Positions 1 to 8,290 of a DNA stretch of 54,128 nucleotides are shown here, piece after piece; position 1 is the first letter of the stretch, and each line of letters starts with the position of its first letter. Made by a program: the position numbers and the translations under genes. Below the pieces are notes generated by a model. The model worked only from the letters and a program-made list of their open reading frames with translations. It was not told where the DNA came from and searched no databases. Source of the DNA: CAZFVY01 sp964522665 (lineage in GTDB: Bacteria; Verrucomicrobiota; Verrucomicrobiia; Limisphaerales; CAZFVY01); NCBI GenBank assembly GCA_964522665.1, contig CAZFVY010000041.1, positions 1-54,128 on the forward strand, written 5' to 3'.

Positions 1-100
1 ATTCATATTTGAGAGTGATACCGTTCCAGCCGCTCGTTGGAAGAGCTTTCCGAATCGCAATACCGCCTGCCGGTGACTTCGTTTTAGGTGAGCAACCGAG

Positions 101-1087
101 TCAATTTCCCTCGTGCGCCGCGCGCGGCCCAGAGTAGCCACGCCACCGCCGAATTCGATCCCGAGCAAAGTTCAATCCGGCGGACGGATTCCGCGCCAGC
201 GCCTCTATCAGGCAAGCGCACCCGCTAGTCCAGAGACCTCGCCGGACGCATTCCGCGCCCAGACGCAGCTTTATCGTTCCCAGCGCGCGTGAATAGAGCC
301 ACCTCCGCATGGAAGTAAACTCCTGGACGTTCAGGCAATGATGGCGAATCACGTTCTTCAGATTCCCGAAATGCCGCTCCATATTGTAGCTCTCGCCTCC
401 CGGAGAGAACCAGCAGATACCCAGAACGGCGGGAATCAGTCTGAACGATCCCCCTTGCCGGATGACGTTCAGCCAGAAATCGAAATCCTCGCACGTTATG
501 AAGTCCCGACGTTCATCCTGCTTCAGCCCGTAGCGCGAGAGAAACTCACGTCGAACCACGACCGACGAGTTCCCGAGGCAGTTACCGTAGAGCAATAAAT
601 TGCGGTAGTTGACCGCATACGAACGCCGCGTGTCGATGACCTTCGACGCGCCGCTCACGATGTCCCGTCCCTCGAGAAAATGGGAAAATAAAACGCTGTT
701 CGGCTCGTCAGCCGCCTGTCGCCAGACGATTTCCAGTTTGCGCGGCAGCCATTCGTCGTCCGAATCCAGAAACGCGACCATCTCTCCGCGGCACCGCCGC
801 AGCGCTTCGTTCCGAGACGCCGCGATAACCCCGTGATTGCGAAACTGAACCAACTGGATTCGCGGGTCGCCAATCGCATTGACGACTTCGATCGTGTCGT
901 CTTCCGAGTAATTGTTGACGACGATCGCTTCCCAGCTAGGTTCCGTCTGCGCGATCAACGAGCGCAGGCATCGGCCGATCCACTTGCCGTGATTGTAGGT
1001 CGGGATGACAATCGAAAAGCGGGGGACCGATTCCCCGTCCTCTGTCGCAAGCCCGCTCGTCAAGGCTTCGTCCCTCCCGCGAGGCAA
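101..1087 (-). CDS. Family 2 (GT-A) glycosyltransferase
   Basis: Probable cytoplasmic glycosyltransferase that moves a sugar from a nucleotide donor to the growing surface glycan. The GT-A core starts with FSIVIPTYN (residues 24-32) and carries the metal/nucleotide-binding LDSDDEW (107-113), both typical of GT2. The C-terminal 200 residues are variable and give no hint of donor or acceptor. Length (328 aa) is normal. The only good starts are TTG codons; the one used overlaps the upstream SDR gene by 28 nt, and a second TTG eight codons later is possible. It is the last gene of the cluster visible before the window edge. Family is clear; linkage and substrate are not. Confidence 0.88.
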   Translation of the reverse strand: MPRGRDEALTSGLATEDGESVPRFSIVIPTYNHGKWIGRCLRSLIAQTEPSWEAIVVNNYSEDDTIEVVNAIGDPRIQLVQFRNHGVIAASRNEALRRCRGEMVAFLDSDDEWLPRKLEIVWRQAADEPNSVLFSHFLEGRDIVSGASKVIDTRRSYAVNYRNLLLYGNCLGNSSVVVRREFLSRYGLKQDERRDFITCEDFDFWLNVIRQGGSFRLIPAVLGICWFSPGGESYNMERHFGNLKNVIRHHCLNVQEFTSMRRWLYSRALGTIKLRLGAECVRRGLWTSGCACLIEALARNPSAGLNFARDRIRRWRGYSGPRAAHEGN

Positions 1088-2040
1088 TAGCGCAATAAAT
1101 CCTCAATTCCCTGATCGAGTGAGATCGTCGGCGCGAAGCCAAGCTCTCGCAGCCGGTCGATCCCATAGACAAATCGGTTGGCGACCGGCGCAGGTTTCCC
1201 TAGCTCGGCCGGACGGCCATCCCCAAACACCACTTCCGCGCGGCGACCGCAGACCCGTTCAAACGCGCGCGCGACTCGCCCGGCTAACTCAAGAATGGTG
1301 CAGGTGGTTCCCGAGCCAAGATTGTAAACTCCGCGGGTCAGCGCCTCGTCCGGGGCGGTCAAAAGCAACTCCACCGCCTGACAAACATCCACGTAATGCA
1401 AAAAGTCCCGCTGCGGTGTTCCATCAGACATGATTTGAATCCGCCCCTGCTCCACGACGGTTCGGCAAAAGTCATTGACGACCAACCACCAGCAGTTGGC
1501 GTCGCGGAGTACCGGCTGTCCGTAGCTATTCGAAAGCCGCAAGCTGGCGCACTTCACGCCCGACGTCGCCTTATAGAAATCGCCGATTTGTTCGCACAAA
1601 AGATGGGTCAACCCGTACAGATTAAGCGGCGCCGGCGGCGTCTCTTCCGAAACCAGCCCTGGCGCGAGGCGGCCATAAACCTGTTGCGTCGAAAAATAGA
1701 CAAAGCGCTTCAACTTCGCCTTAGATAGCGCCTCCAAAACGTTCGCCGTGCCCGCTACGTTCACCGCATACGCTCGCTGGAGTTGGGCTGGAACCGTGTT
1801 CTTGTGATCCAGGGAAACCGTATGGATCGCCGCGTCGGGTTCGACCCCTGCCAGGCTGCTCTGCGCGAGCGCGGCATCCGCGACGTCACCAATGATGATC
1901 TTCGAAAACAGCTTTTCCCATGCCTTCCCGTCATGCGGAAGACGCCGCGCGAGGCCGATCACTTCGTGTCCACGCTCCGAAAAAAAGCTGCCCAGCCGCG
2001 CGCCTAGATAACCGTTCGCTCCGGTTACAAGTATCCTCAT
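1060..2040 (-). CDS. NAD-dependent epimerase/dehydratase (extended SDR) with atypical active site
   Basis: Nucleotide-sugar-modifying extended SDR of 326 aa. The Rossmann motif is intact (VTGANGYLGARLG, residues 5-17), and the middle region (FSTQQVYG, 117-123) carries the usual Ser/Thr. The catalytic YxxxK is altered: the segment reads LYGLTHL, so Tyr142 is followed by His146 where Lys is expected; the codon is CAT. Either the enzyme works by altered chemistry, has become a reductase-like or non-catalytic protein, or is decaying. It follows the rfbC-like gene after about 80 nt and overlaps the GT2 gene. Probable role is a late step in the CDP- or dTDP-linked sugar made by its neighbours; substrate unknown. 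Confidence 0.85.
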   Translation of the reverse strand: MRILVTGANGYLGARLGSFFSERGHEVIGLARRLPHDGKAWEKLFSKIIIGDVADAALAQSSLAGVEPDAAIHTVSLDHKNTVPAQLQRAYAVNVAGTANVLEALSKAKLKRFVYFSTQQVYGRLAPGLVSEETPPAPLNLYGLTHLLCEQIGDFYKATSGVKCASLRLSNSYGQPVLRDANCWWLVVNDFCRTVVEQGRIQIMSDGTPQRDFLHYVDVCQAVELLLTAPDEALTRGVYNLGSGTTCTILELAGRVARAFERVCGRRAEVVFGDGRPAELGKPAPVANRFVYGIDRLRELGFAPTISLDQGIEDLLRYCLAGGTKP

Positions 2041-2120
2041 GGATAATATATTCTCTTACTTGCCTGCCGACCAAGATCGACCCGTGCGCTTTTAGCTGAT
2101 CGCGACCGTCAACCCGCTCA

Positions 2121-2657
2121 CTACGCTGCCACCGTAAAAGGCGGGAATTGCTGGTCCTTGTCCGAAATGACCGTGGGAGCCACCGGCCAGTCGATCTTGA
2201 ACGCGGGGTCATTCCAGCGCACACCCCGCTCGCATTCCGGCGAATAATACTCGGACACCAGATAGATTACCTCGGTCCGCGGCTCGAGCGTGACAAAACC
2301 GTGCGCGAAGCCCCTCGGCACGTAAAGCATCGAACGGTTCTCCTCCGTCAGTTCGCACCCGTACCATTGGCGGAAGGTAGGCGAATCCCGGCGGAGATCA
2401 ATGATGACATCGTGGATCGCGCCGCGGAGACAGCGAATCACCTTTGTTTCGGCCTTGGGTTCGGTCTGGTAATGCATCCCCCGCAAGGTGCCCTTGGCCA
2501 CGCTCATCGAGGTATTGATCTGCATGATCTCCGGGTCCAACCCCATTTGCGCGAACTCCTTCCGACAGAAAAACCGCGCAAAAAACCCGCGCGCGTCTTC
2601 CCGTTTCTCCAATTCGACCCGGAATGCCCCATCGAGTGGCGTGCTTATCTTTTTCAT
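2121..2657 (-). CDS. rfbC: dTDP-4-dehydrorhamnose 3,5-epimerase family (RmlC/RfbC-like) sugar epimerase
   Basis: Cupin-fold epimerase of 178 aa, the usual RmlC size. Visible family features: KGTLRGMHYQ with the catalytic-type His62, VPRGFAHGF with His119, and YLVSEYYSPECERGVRWNDP with the conserved Tyr and the substrate-binding tail. Start chosen at the ATG giving MKKISTPLDG; it lies 2 nt after the stop of the upstream SDR (TAA-TC-ATG), so the two are tightly coupled. No rmlA, rmlB or rmlD is in the window, but rfbF is two genes upstream, so the substrate may be a CDP-4-keto-hexose rather than dTDP-4-keto-rhamnose. That substrate assignment is inference; the family call is firm. Confidence 0.9.
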   Translation of the reverse strand: MKKISTPLDGAFRVELEKREDARGFFARFFCRKEFAQMGLDPEIMQINTSMSVAKGTLRGMHYQTEPKAETKVIRCLRGAIHDVIIDLRRDSPTFRQWYGCELTEENRSMLYVPRGFAHGFVTLEPRTEVIYLVSEYYSPECERGVRWNDPAFKIDWPVAPTVISDKDQQFPPFTVAA

Positions 2658-2659
2658 GA

Positions 2660-3676
2660 TTAACGCGCTCCCGCCGGCTTTTGGTTCAATTGTAGTTTTT
2701 TCTTTAACGTTCGCAGCCTCACAAACCGGTCGCCCTGAAAATCCGCCAAGCTGAAGCCGTGCTCCTGGCATTTGCGGTAAAGTTCTTCCAGGCCGGAACG
2801 CAGTGAATAACTCAACGCGAAACCCGGCAAGGTTCGGCCCAATAGATCGAATTTTACCCGGTAATTTCGCGGGTCCGCGCCGACCTCACCGGTATATTTG
2901 ATCTTGGCGTGAGGCATCAGTCGCGAGATTTCATTGGCGACGTCGCGCACCTGGAAGTTTTCCTGATTCGAGCCGACGTTCAACGCCAGATTATGAGCGG
3001 TTCCCGTCGGCGCATTGAGAAACGCTACGAACGCCCGCGCGATATCCTTGCAATGAATTAACGGCCGCCACGGCGTGCCATCACTCATGATCCGAATCTC
3101 GCCGAGCGTGAGCGCGCAGGTCAAAAGGTTGTTGGCCACGAGGTCGATTCTCAACGAGGGAGAATACCCGTACGCCGTGGCGTTGCGCAGGTAAGTTGGA
3201 GAGAACGAGGCGTCGGCGAGTTTAGCGACCGCCGTTTCCGTTTCAATTTTGGAAAACGCGTAGGCGGAGACCGGATTCAACTCATCGTGCTCGTCCACGT
3301 CCAAATGCGCGCCTTTGCCGTAGATCGAACAACTACCCGAGAATAAGAATCTCCCGACTCCGGCCGCTTTCGCCCGTTGGGCCAAGGCGATCGAGCTATC
3401 CCGGTTGGTCCGATAGGTGAGGGCTGGATCGAGGTCGCCCATCGGATCGTTTGAGATGGCCGCCAGGTGCATTACGCAATCGTGCCCGGCCAAATCCGCC
3501 TCGCCGAGTTCGCCGTAGTCGCCGATGATTTCGCGATCTGGCGCCATCAACGGCTCCCATTCGCACCCGCCGAAGTAATCGATATCGCATCCGGTGACCG
3601 AGTGACCCTGCTCCTTCAAAAGCGGAACCAAGTGCGCTCCGATATATCCCTTATGTCCAGTTACAAAGACTTTCAT
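2660..3676 (-). CDS. NAD-dependent epimerase/dehydratase (extended SDR)
   Basis: Extended SDR of 338 aa acting on a nucleotide-activated sugar. Rossmann motif VTGHKGYIG (residues 5-13), catalytic YAFSK (Tyr139, Lys143) and the upstream SGSCSIYG serine segment are all intact. It sits between rfbF and the rfbC-like gene, the place where a CDP-glucose 4,6-dehydratase (RfbG) or a 4-keto-reductase would be expected, but the N-terminus (MKVFVTGHKGYIGAHL) lacks the RfbG-type start, so I do not call it rfbG. A 4-keto-sugar reductase or epimerase is the likeliest role. A 244-nt gap separates it from rfbF. Confidence 0.87.
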   Translation of the reverse strand: MKVFVTGHKGYIGAHLVPLLKEQGHSVTGCDIDYFGGCEWEPLMAPDREIIGDYGELGEADLAGHDCVMHLAAISNDPMGDLDPALTYRTNRDSSIALAQRAKAAGVGRFLFSGSCSIYGKGAHLDVDEHDELNPVSAYAFSKIETETAVAKLADASFSPTYLRNATAYGYSPSLRIDLVANNLLTCALTLGEIRIMSDGTPWRPLIHCKDIARAFVAFLNAPTGTAHNLALNVGSNQENFQVRDVANEISRLMPHAKIKYTGEVGADPRNYRVKFDLLGRTLPGFALSYSLRSGLEELYRKCQEHGFSLADFQGDRFVRLRTLKKKLQLNQKPAGAR

Positions 3677-3763
3677 TTAGTTATGCTTCATACCGATTCA
3701 TTGACGCCAAGGCAAAATTCATCCCACCGAGCCGCGGCGGACCTGGACGACGATATTACGGTC

Positions 3764-3779
3764 TCCCGCCTGCGCGGGA
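3764..3779. repeat. Small perfect hairpin between rfbF and the SDR gene
   Basis: TCCCGC and GCGGGA form a perfect 6-bp stem around a CTGC loop inside the 244-nt gap. There is no T-run, so it is not a classical intrinsic terminator; a REP-like element or transcript-processing hairpin is possible. The rest of the gap shows no coding frame that I can support. Confidence 0.35.
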
Positions 3780-3920
3780 ATCCGGCTACAACGGCGCCGC
3801 CTCAAGCCATTGATCCGACCGACGGCGACGAGTCTTTTTACCGCTTGCCAGCGAGTCAGAAGGCTCCCGCGGGATCATGCGATCGCGCCTAGACTTCGCC
3901 GCCGGAGCATCGACGCCGCC

Positions 3921-4712
3921 CTACCGCCACGGCGCCTTCCCGCTGCTCCAAAGTTGGACCAAATAATCCCGCTCTCGCTGGGTATCCATGCACGCCCAAA
4001 ATCCGCGGTGCTTGTACACCCGCAGGCCATCCTCGCGCGCCAGGCTCCCCAATGGATCACGCTCCAGCACGCAACCTTCATCCTTGCTGAGGTACTTCAA
4101 AAACGAACGCTGTAAAAAGAAATAGCCGCCGTTAATCCAAGAAGTCGAGAACTCCGGTTTCTCCGAAAAGCTCTTCACGACCTCGCCATCCAGGCAAAGT
4201 TCGCCATACCTGGACGGCGGGTTGACGCCCAGAATCGTGCCGACCCGCCCGTGGGACACGTGAAAACCGAATTCATCAGATAGGTTGGCGTCGGTCAACC
4301 CGTCACCGTAAGTCACCGCGAAATGCTGCGCGTCGCCCAAATAACGCTCCGCTGCTTTAGCGATGCGGGCTCCCGTCATCGTCAATTCCCCGGTATAGGC
4401 CAGCGTAACCTCCCAATCCTCGTCATGGTCGATCGAGTGCACAACGCACGAATCTCGCTTTAGGTCAATCGTGAGATCGCTGTTCATCTTCGAATAGTTT
4501 AGGAAGTAACCTTTGATCAACTCCGCCTTAAAACCGAGACAAAGAACGAACCGCTTGAACCCGTGCTTGGCGTACGAGCGCATGATGTGCCAAAGGATTG
4601 GTCGATCCCCTACCAGAATCATCGGCTTGGGACGAAAGTCCGTCTCCTCCTTGAATCGGGTGCCTAAGCCGCCGCAAAGTATAAAGACTGGGGTGTTCTC
4701 AAAACTTGTCAT
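3921..4712 (-). CDS. rfbF: Glucose-1-phosphate cytidylyltransferase
   Basis: Makes CDP-glucose from glucose-1-phosphate and CTP, the entry point to CDP-linked (often 3,6-dideoxy or branched) sugars. The signature FILCGGLGTRFKEETDFRPKP and MILVGDRPILWHIM is directly visible near the N-terminus, and VTYGDGLTD carries the metal-binding Asp region. Start chosen at the ATG giving MTSFENTP (263 aa, normal for RfbF); an upstream TTG would overlap the preceding gene. Normally rfbF is followed by rfbG (CDP-glucose 4,6-dehydratase) and often rfbH; neither is recognisable here, the next genes being two SDRs and an RmlC-type epimerase. Confidence 0.93.
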   Translation of the reverse strand: MTSFENTPVFILCGGLGTRFKEETDFRPKPMILVGDRPILWHIMRSYAKHGFKRFVLCLGFKAELIKGYFLNYSKMNSDLTIDLKRDSCVVHSIDHDEDWEVTLAYTGELTMTGARIAKAAERYLGDAQHFAVTYGDGLTDANLSDEFGFHVSHGRVGTILGVNPPSRYGELCLDGEVVKSFSEKPEFSTSWINGGYFFLQRSFLKYLSKDEGCVLERDPLGSLAREDGLRVYKHRGFWACMDTQRERDYLVQLWSSGKAPWR

Positions 4713-4729
4713 AGGCTGGGCACGTGGTC

Positions 4730-6676
4730 TCAATGTTGACGCAAAAACTCGATGCAAGCGTCCGCGATTCGCTCCGCGGCGCGGCCATCAGCCGGATAGA
4801 ACAATTGCTCCGCCACATGCTGCCGGGCCTCCAGAGAGGGGGTGAACTTCTCCGGCGCCGCCTGGAATTCGAGCAAAGCCTCACGCAACGCCGGGACAGA
4901 CCCAAATCGCGGGATTGACGTAACCGTTATCAGAGCAGATCCGTCAAACCCACTTGGCAGCCACTGCCAACAAGCTTTTCCTTCAAGAAACGCCTCGTCG
5001 GCCACCGTCGAGTATGAGAAAATAACTAAGTCAGCCCAACCAAGGTCTTCAGACAGCGGACGGTCGCTGATTTCCACAAATGCCCTACTCGCCGGGAACC
5101 GGGGGTGCTGGTCGACTCGGCTTAGTGGGTGATTGCGCAGACGTACAGCCACATCGGAAATTCCTTCAATTGCCAACACTACCGCCTCGACAAGCGCGAT
5201 CTCCACATTGATGGCCAGGGAGCACGCTAAAAGCACCCGTGTCGCTCCGAGGTGACTTACGGTTGTCCGGTCGTTCGTACCAGGCATTCGGACATTGTCG
5301 TAGCGCGCCGAGCCAGTCATCGGTAGCTGGCATGGCAAATATCCCGATTCAAGAAACATCTGATGTCCGTGACGTCCCATAACAAAAATCCCTATCGGAT
5401 GAGGCACTTCGCAGCCGTCTGGCTCACCCGCCTTCTCGCCTTGTGGATGCAAATAGCAAAATGTCTTCTCTCTGCAGACACCAGCGTGTTGCATCGCCCA
5501 GTCAGCGACCGACGTCCCCGCCCGTCTCATGCCTTCATAGTGCGCTCGGGATTGCCTAAAAAACTCCAGAAAACTTATTGACATGCGCGGACGGTAGGTC
5601 GCTGCTGCGCGTTCGGTCGCAAGCGCGGCCAAACGATAGACAGCTATATCCGCGTTAAATACCCCTCGCATCAACTCACTCCGAAGCAAGGGAAACCAAT
5701 CAAAGCCATCCTCGATCATCGCATTCGCGAGGTTGCCCCATTTGAGTGCTCTGGCGCAACGGAATGCGGTACGCCAATCTAAAACGGTGACAAAAGCATC
5801 TCCGTAAGTAAGCAACGACTGGAGGACAACGATTTCTTTCCGTGCTCGTAAAGGTCGTAACGTCTTTGAAAGAGCAAAGTTCGAAAGTATTCCGCTGGGT
5901 CGATCAAGCCATGCAAAGTATCCGATCCGAAGACCAAGCCGATCACCAAGCTCCTCTCCGAGTCGTTTGAAGTAGCGATCAGCTAAGCTCACAGAATTTG
6001 TCTTCACACCGATGCAAGAGTCCCAAAACGTCGTCAATGCAATATCCCATATCTCGGGAGCAGGCTGGGTGTAGGTCCGCCATAGGCCAAACCTCTGCAA
6101 TGAAATCAAGAGAAGGTATCTGGCACGTGACGCGGCACCTCGCAAAACGTACCACAAATCCGGCCTCGGAGATCGGTGGCCATGGGTTTCAACATTACAT
6201 TTCCCTCGTAGAGCTTCGGCAACGCCTGCGGACGCCTTCCATAGAACAATATTACCAACGCAGAGACGCGCTCTCGTCCTATCGATCGCCAACACTTGCG
6301 AAATCGAGTTAAAGTGCGAAAGGCTTTCCGAGTCTCGAAACGACAGTATATGATACCACCAGTCGCTTGCTTCCCCTGGCCGTGCCAGCAATTGGCGAAG
6401 AGTGTTTCCGCTGGAATGTTGTGCCACACCGACCCGCGCACTAACCTCACGAAATACTCGAACCGCATCTGCTTTGCAAAAACCGACCTCTTCTCGTCCC
6501 AGCACAACATCGCTTGTTTGTCTTGCCCGCAAATCTTCTTCATCTCGCGGAAATAAGAAACTCAAAACCGGCTCACTAGGCGGGAGGATATCTGGAATCG
6601 ACTCCCAAAGAACCCATAGCGTCCGTTGATTAGATTTCCCTACCAAGATGGATTCCCAGTGCGGATACTTCTCCAT
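4730..6676 (-). CDS. Putative surface-carbohydrate glycosyltransferase, resembles the LIC13510 (TIGR04326-type) family
   Basis: A 648-residue cytoplasmic-looking protein with no signal peptide or clear membrane span. The last third looks like the C-terminal half of a GT-B transferase: RVLLACSLAINVEIALVEA, VRLRNHPLS and especially WADLVIFSYSTVADEAFLEGKA, a pattern seen in CDP-glycerol/capsule-type transferases that bind the donor nucleotide. Overall length and layout recall the family named after Leptospira LIC13510, known from O-antigen loci; this is from memory, not a search. It lies between a KdsB-like gene and rfbF in an AT-richer segment. It could transfer the ulosonic acid activated by the upstream cytidylyltransferase. 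Confidence 0.6.
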   Translation of the reverse strand: MEKYPHWESILVGKSNQRTLWVLWESIPDILPPSEPVLSFLFPRDEEDLRARQTSDVVLGREEVGFCKADAVRVFREVSARVGVAQHSSGNTLRQLLARPGEASDWWYHILSFRDSESLSHFNSISQVLAIDRTRARLCVGNIVLWKASAGVAEALRGKCNVETHGHRSPRPDLWYVLRGAASRARYLLLISLQRFGLWRTYTQPAPEIWDIALTTFWDSCIGVKTNSVSLADRYFKRLGEELGDRLGLRIGYFAWLDRPSGILSNFALSKTLRPLRARKEIVVLQSLLTYGDAFVTVLDWRTAFRCARALKWGNLANAMIEDGFDWFPLLRSELMRGVFNADIAVYRLAALATERAAATYRPRMSISFLEFFRQSRAHYEGMRRAGTSVADWAMQHAGVCREKTFCYLHPQGEKAGEPDGCEVPHPIGIFVMGRHGHQMFLESGYLPCQLPMTGSARYDNVRMPGTNDRTTVSHLGATRVLLACSLAINVEIALVEAVVLAIEGISDVAVRLRNHPLSRVDQHPRFPASRAFVEISDRPLSEDLGWADLVIFSYSTVADEAFLEGKACWQWLPSGFDGSALITVTSIPRFGSVPALREALLEFQAAPEKFTPSLEARQHVAEQLFYPADGRAAERIADACIEFLRQH

Positions 6677-6727
6677 TGAGGAGGCTACAAACTGTGGGCA
6701 GTTCCATTCAATTGCCAGAAAACGGCA

Positions 6728-7507
6728 TCAATGGGCAACGCTCCTATAGCGTTCAAATAAAACGTCCTTCGCCATGGCTATTTCTACGTCGCGAAGGTCA
6801 TCCGAAGTATCTACCGAGTAAGTTAACTCTTTAGTTCGAACCATTTTAACATTGTAACCATTCTCAAGCACACGCAACATGTCGACTGATTCGGCAATTT
6901 CCAGTGGAGATTGTGCCAAAGAATTGAACGTCAGGAGAAAGTCTCGTCGAAACGGGATCACGCAAATTTGTTTGAGCATTAAAATGTTCTTTGCGCCTCT
7001 CTTCCAACTCGGTATCGGCTCACGTGAGAAGTACAACGCATTGTCTTGATTATCAACGACAACCTTCACCTCATTTGGGTCGTCATGCTCCTCGCGCGAG
7101 GTGATCTCGCCAGCAAGGTTTAGCACCTGAATTGTTCGATCGTCCAGCATCGGTTGAATAGCTCGACTGAGCATCTCTGGAGTTATCATGGGCTCGTCTC
7201 CTTGAATCATCACCACAACGTCGGCGCTTTGGCCCAATTCCATTTCTGCTTTCAACATTGCTTCGGCTGTCCGATCACTCGCGCGCTCATGCGTGTCAGC
7301 AGTCATTATTGCGTTCCCGCCAATCCTCTCAACATAATCACAGATAACTCTGTCACATGTCGCGACATAGACATGATTGATCAACGGGCACATTGTTGAG
7401 CGAAGATAGCAGTGGCCTATCATGGGCATGCCTCGAATTTCGGCAAGCGGTTTGCCCGGAAACCTTGAACTGGCCATTCGAGCGGGGATTATACCGATAA
7501 CATTCAT
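6728..7507 (-). CDS. kdsB: KdsB-like CMP-ulosonic acid synthetase (3-deoxy-manno-octulosonate cytidylyltransferase family)
   Basis: Activates a 3-deoxy-ulosonic acid (Kdo or a relative) with CTP to the CMP-sugar. Clear family motifs: IIPARMASSRFPGKP (residues 6-20), THERASDR (72-79, matching the family TPxxHxSGTDR), IQGDEPMI (101-108). Length 259 aa is normal. It lies 26 nt downstream of an HpcH/HpaI aldolase, an unusual partner, since Kdo is normally made by KdsA from PEP. Housekeeping kdsB is usually elsewhere in genomes, so this copy is probably dedicated to the polysaccharide. A differing sugar specificity is likely but inferred. Codon and base composition are AT-richer than most of the cluster. 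Confidence 0.88.
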   Translation of the reverse strand: MNVIGIIPARMASSRFPGKPLAEIRGMPMIGHCYLRSTMCPLINHVYVATCDRVICDYVERIGGNAIMTADTHERASDRTAEAMLKAEMELGQSADVVVMIQGDEPMITPEMLSRAIQPMLDDRTIQVLNLAGEITSREEHDDPNEVKVVVDNQDNALYFSREPIPSWKRGAKNILMLKQICVIPFRRDFLLTFNSLAQSPLEIAESVDMLRVLENGYNVKMVRTKELTYSVDTSDDLRDVEIAMAKDVLFERYRSVAH

Positions 7508-7533
7508 AATTCGAAAGCGTTGGTTTTCGCGAA

Positions 7534-8289
7534 TTAAACGCTCCGCCTTAGCGGATTTTCCGCAGCGGAAGTAAGAAATACAGCATCGATACCGTAAGCG
7601 ATAAACCGGTAACCCTCGGTTATTCTTGCGTTTAACAGTGTCACGTTTGGCTTAACGATATGAAGCCCCATTGGAACTCGATGGTGACTCGCGCTCGTGG
7701 CGGTTTCGTTTAACGCTTTGAGAAAATCCGGATGATCAAATTGGCCGGTCAGGCCCATAGAGGCGGATAAATCGTAGGGCCCAATAAGAAGCGCATCTAG
7801 ACCTGGAGTGCTAGCTATAGCGTCGATTTGGCGAACCGCACCGATACTTTCGATCTGCGCTACGATCACCAGCTCCTGGTTGACATTGGCGAAATACTCG
7901 GAAAAGTGTTTTCCGAAAAGATTCGCCCGGGAATAGCCAACGCCCCGCTCACCTTCTGGAGGATAGCAGGCCCATTTTATCGCTTGCTCGACTTGTTCGC
8001 GACTCTGAACCATTGGAACAATCAATCCGCGCGCTCCAGCTTCAAGCGCGTGCTTGATTTCTTTGCCTCCGCATTGAGCAACGCGAACGAACGGAACCGC
8101 TCCGCCGAGTTCGATCGCTCGGCAAACATCGGCCAATGAGTTCTCCCCAAATAGCCCATGTTCCAAATCGACCGCGATCCAATCGAATCCAGCCTGCCCC
8201 ATTATTTCTGCTACAGAGCCATCGGGAATCTGCATCCAGCTCCCGATTACGACTTCTCCGCTTTTCAACCTTTGCTTAATACTAAGCAT
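7534..8289 (-). CDS. HpcH/HpaI-type class II pyruvate aldolase
   Basis: Metal-dependent aldolase of 251 aa that makes or breaks a C-C bond between pyruvate (or a 2-oxo acid) and an aldehyde. Motifs of the 2,4-dihydroxyhept-2-enedioate aldolase family are visible: FDWIAVDLEHG (His44 is the usual base), PPEGERGVG, VAQIESIGAV with the metal Glu, and LLIGPYDLSASMG with the metal Asp. Its gene starts 1 nt after the preceding methyltransferase stop and is followed by a KdsB-like synthetase. In this setting it may condense pyruvate with a sugar aldehyde to give a 3-deoxy-2-ulosonic acid, instead of its catabolic role. That role is inference. Confidence 0.88.
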   Translation of the reverse strand: MLSIKQRLKSGEVVIGSWMQIPDGSVAEIMGQAGFDWIAVDLEHGLFGENSLADVCRAIELGGAVPFVRVAQCGGKEIKHALEAGARGLIVPMVQSREQVEQAIKWACYPPEGERGVGYSRANLFGKHFSEYFANVNQELVIVAQIESIGAVRQIDAIASTPGLDALLIGPYDLSASMGLTGQFDHPDFLKALNETATSASHHRVPMGLHIVKPNVTLLNARITEGYRFIAYGIDAVFLTSAAENPLRRSV

Positions 8290-8290
8290 A

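Noticed and set aside
2658..2771. Upstream extension of the rfbC-like protein (in-frame start near 2771)
   Set aside because: It would overlap the SDR gene by over 100 nt and has no similarity to RmlC; the ATG at 2657 begins at the family N-terminus.
3764..3779. Intrinsic terminator after rfbF
   Set aside because: The stem is only 6 bp and no T-run follows; listed only as a hairpin.
7534..8289. PEP mutase, suggesting a phosphonate pathway together with the Fe-ADH and aminotransferase
   Set aside because: The protein has HpcH/HpaI aldolase motifs and lacks the EDKxxxxxNS motif of PEP mutases.
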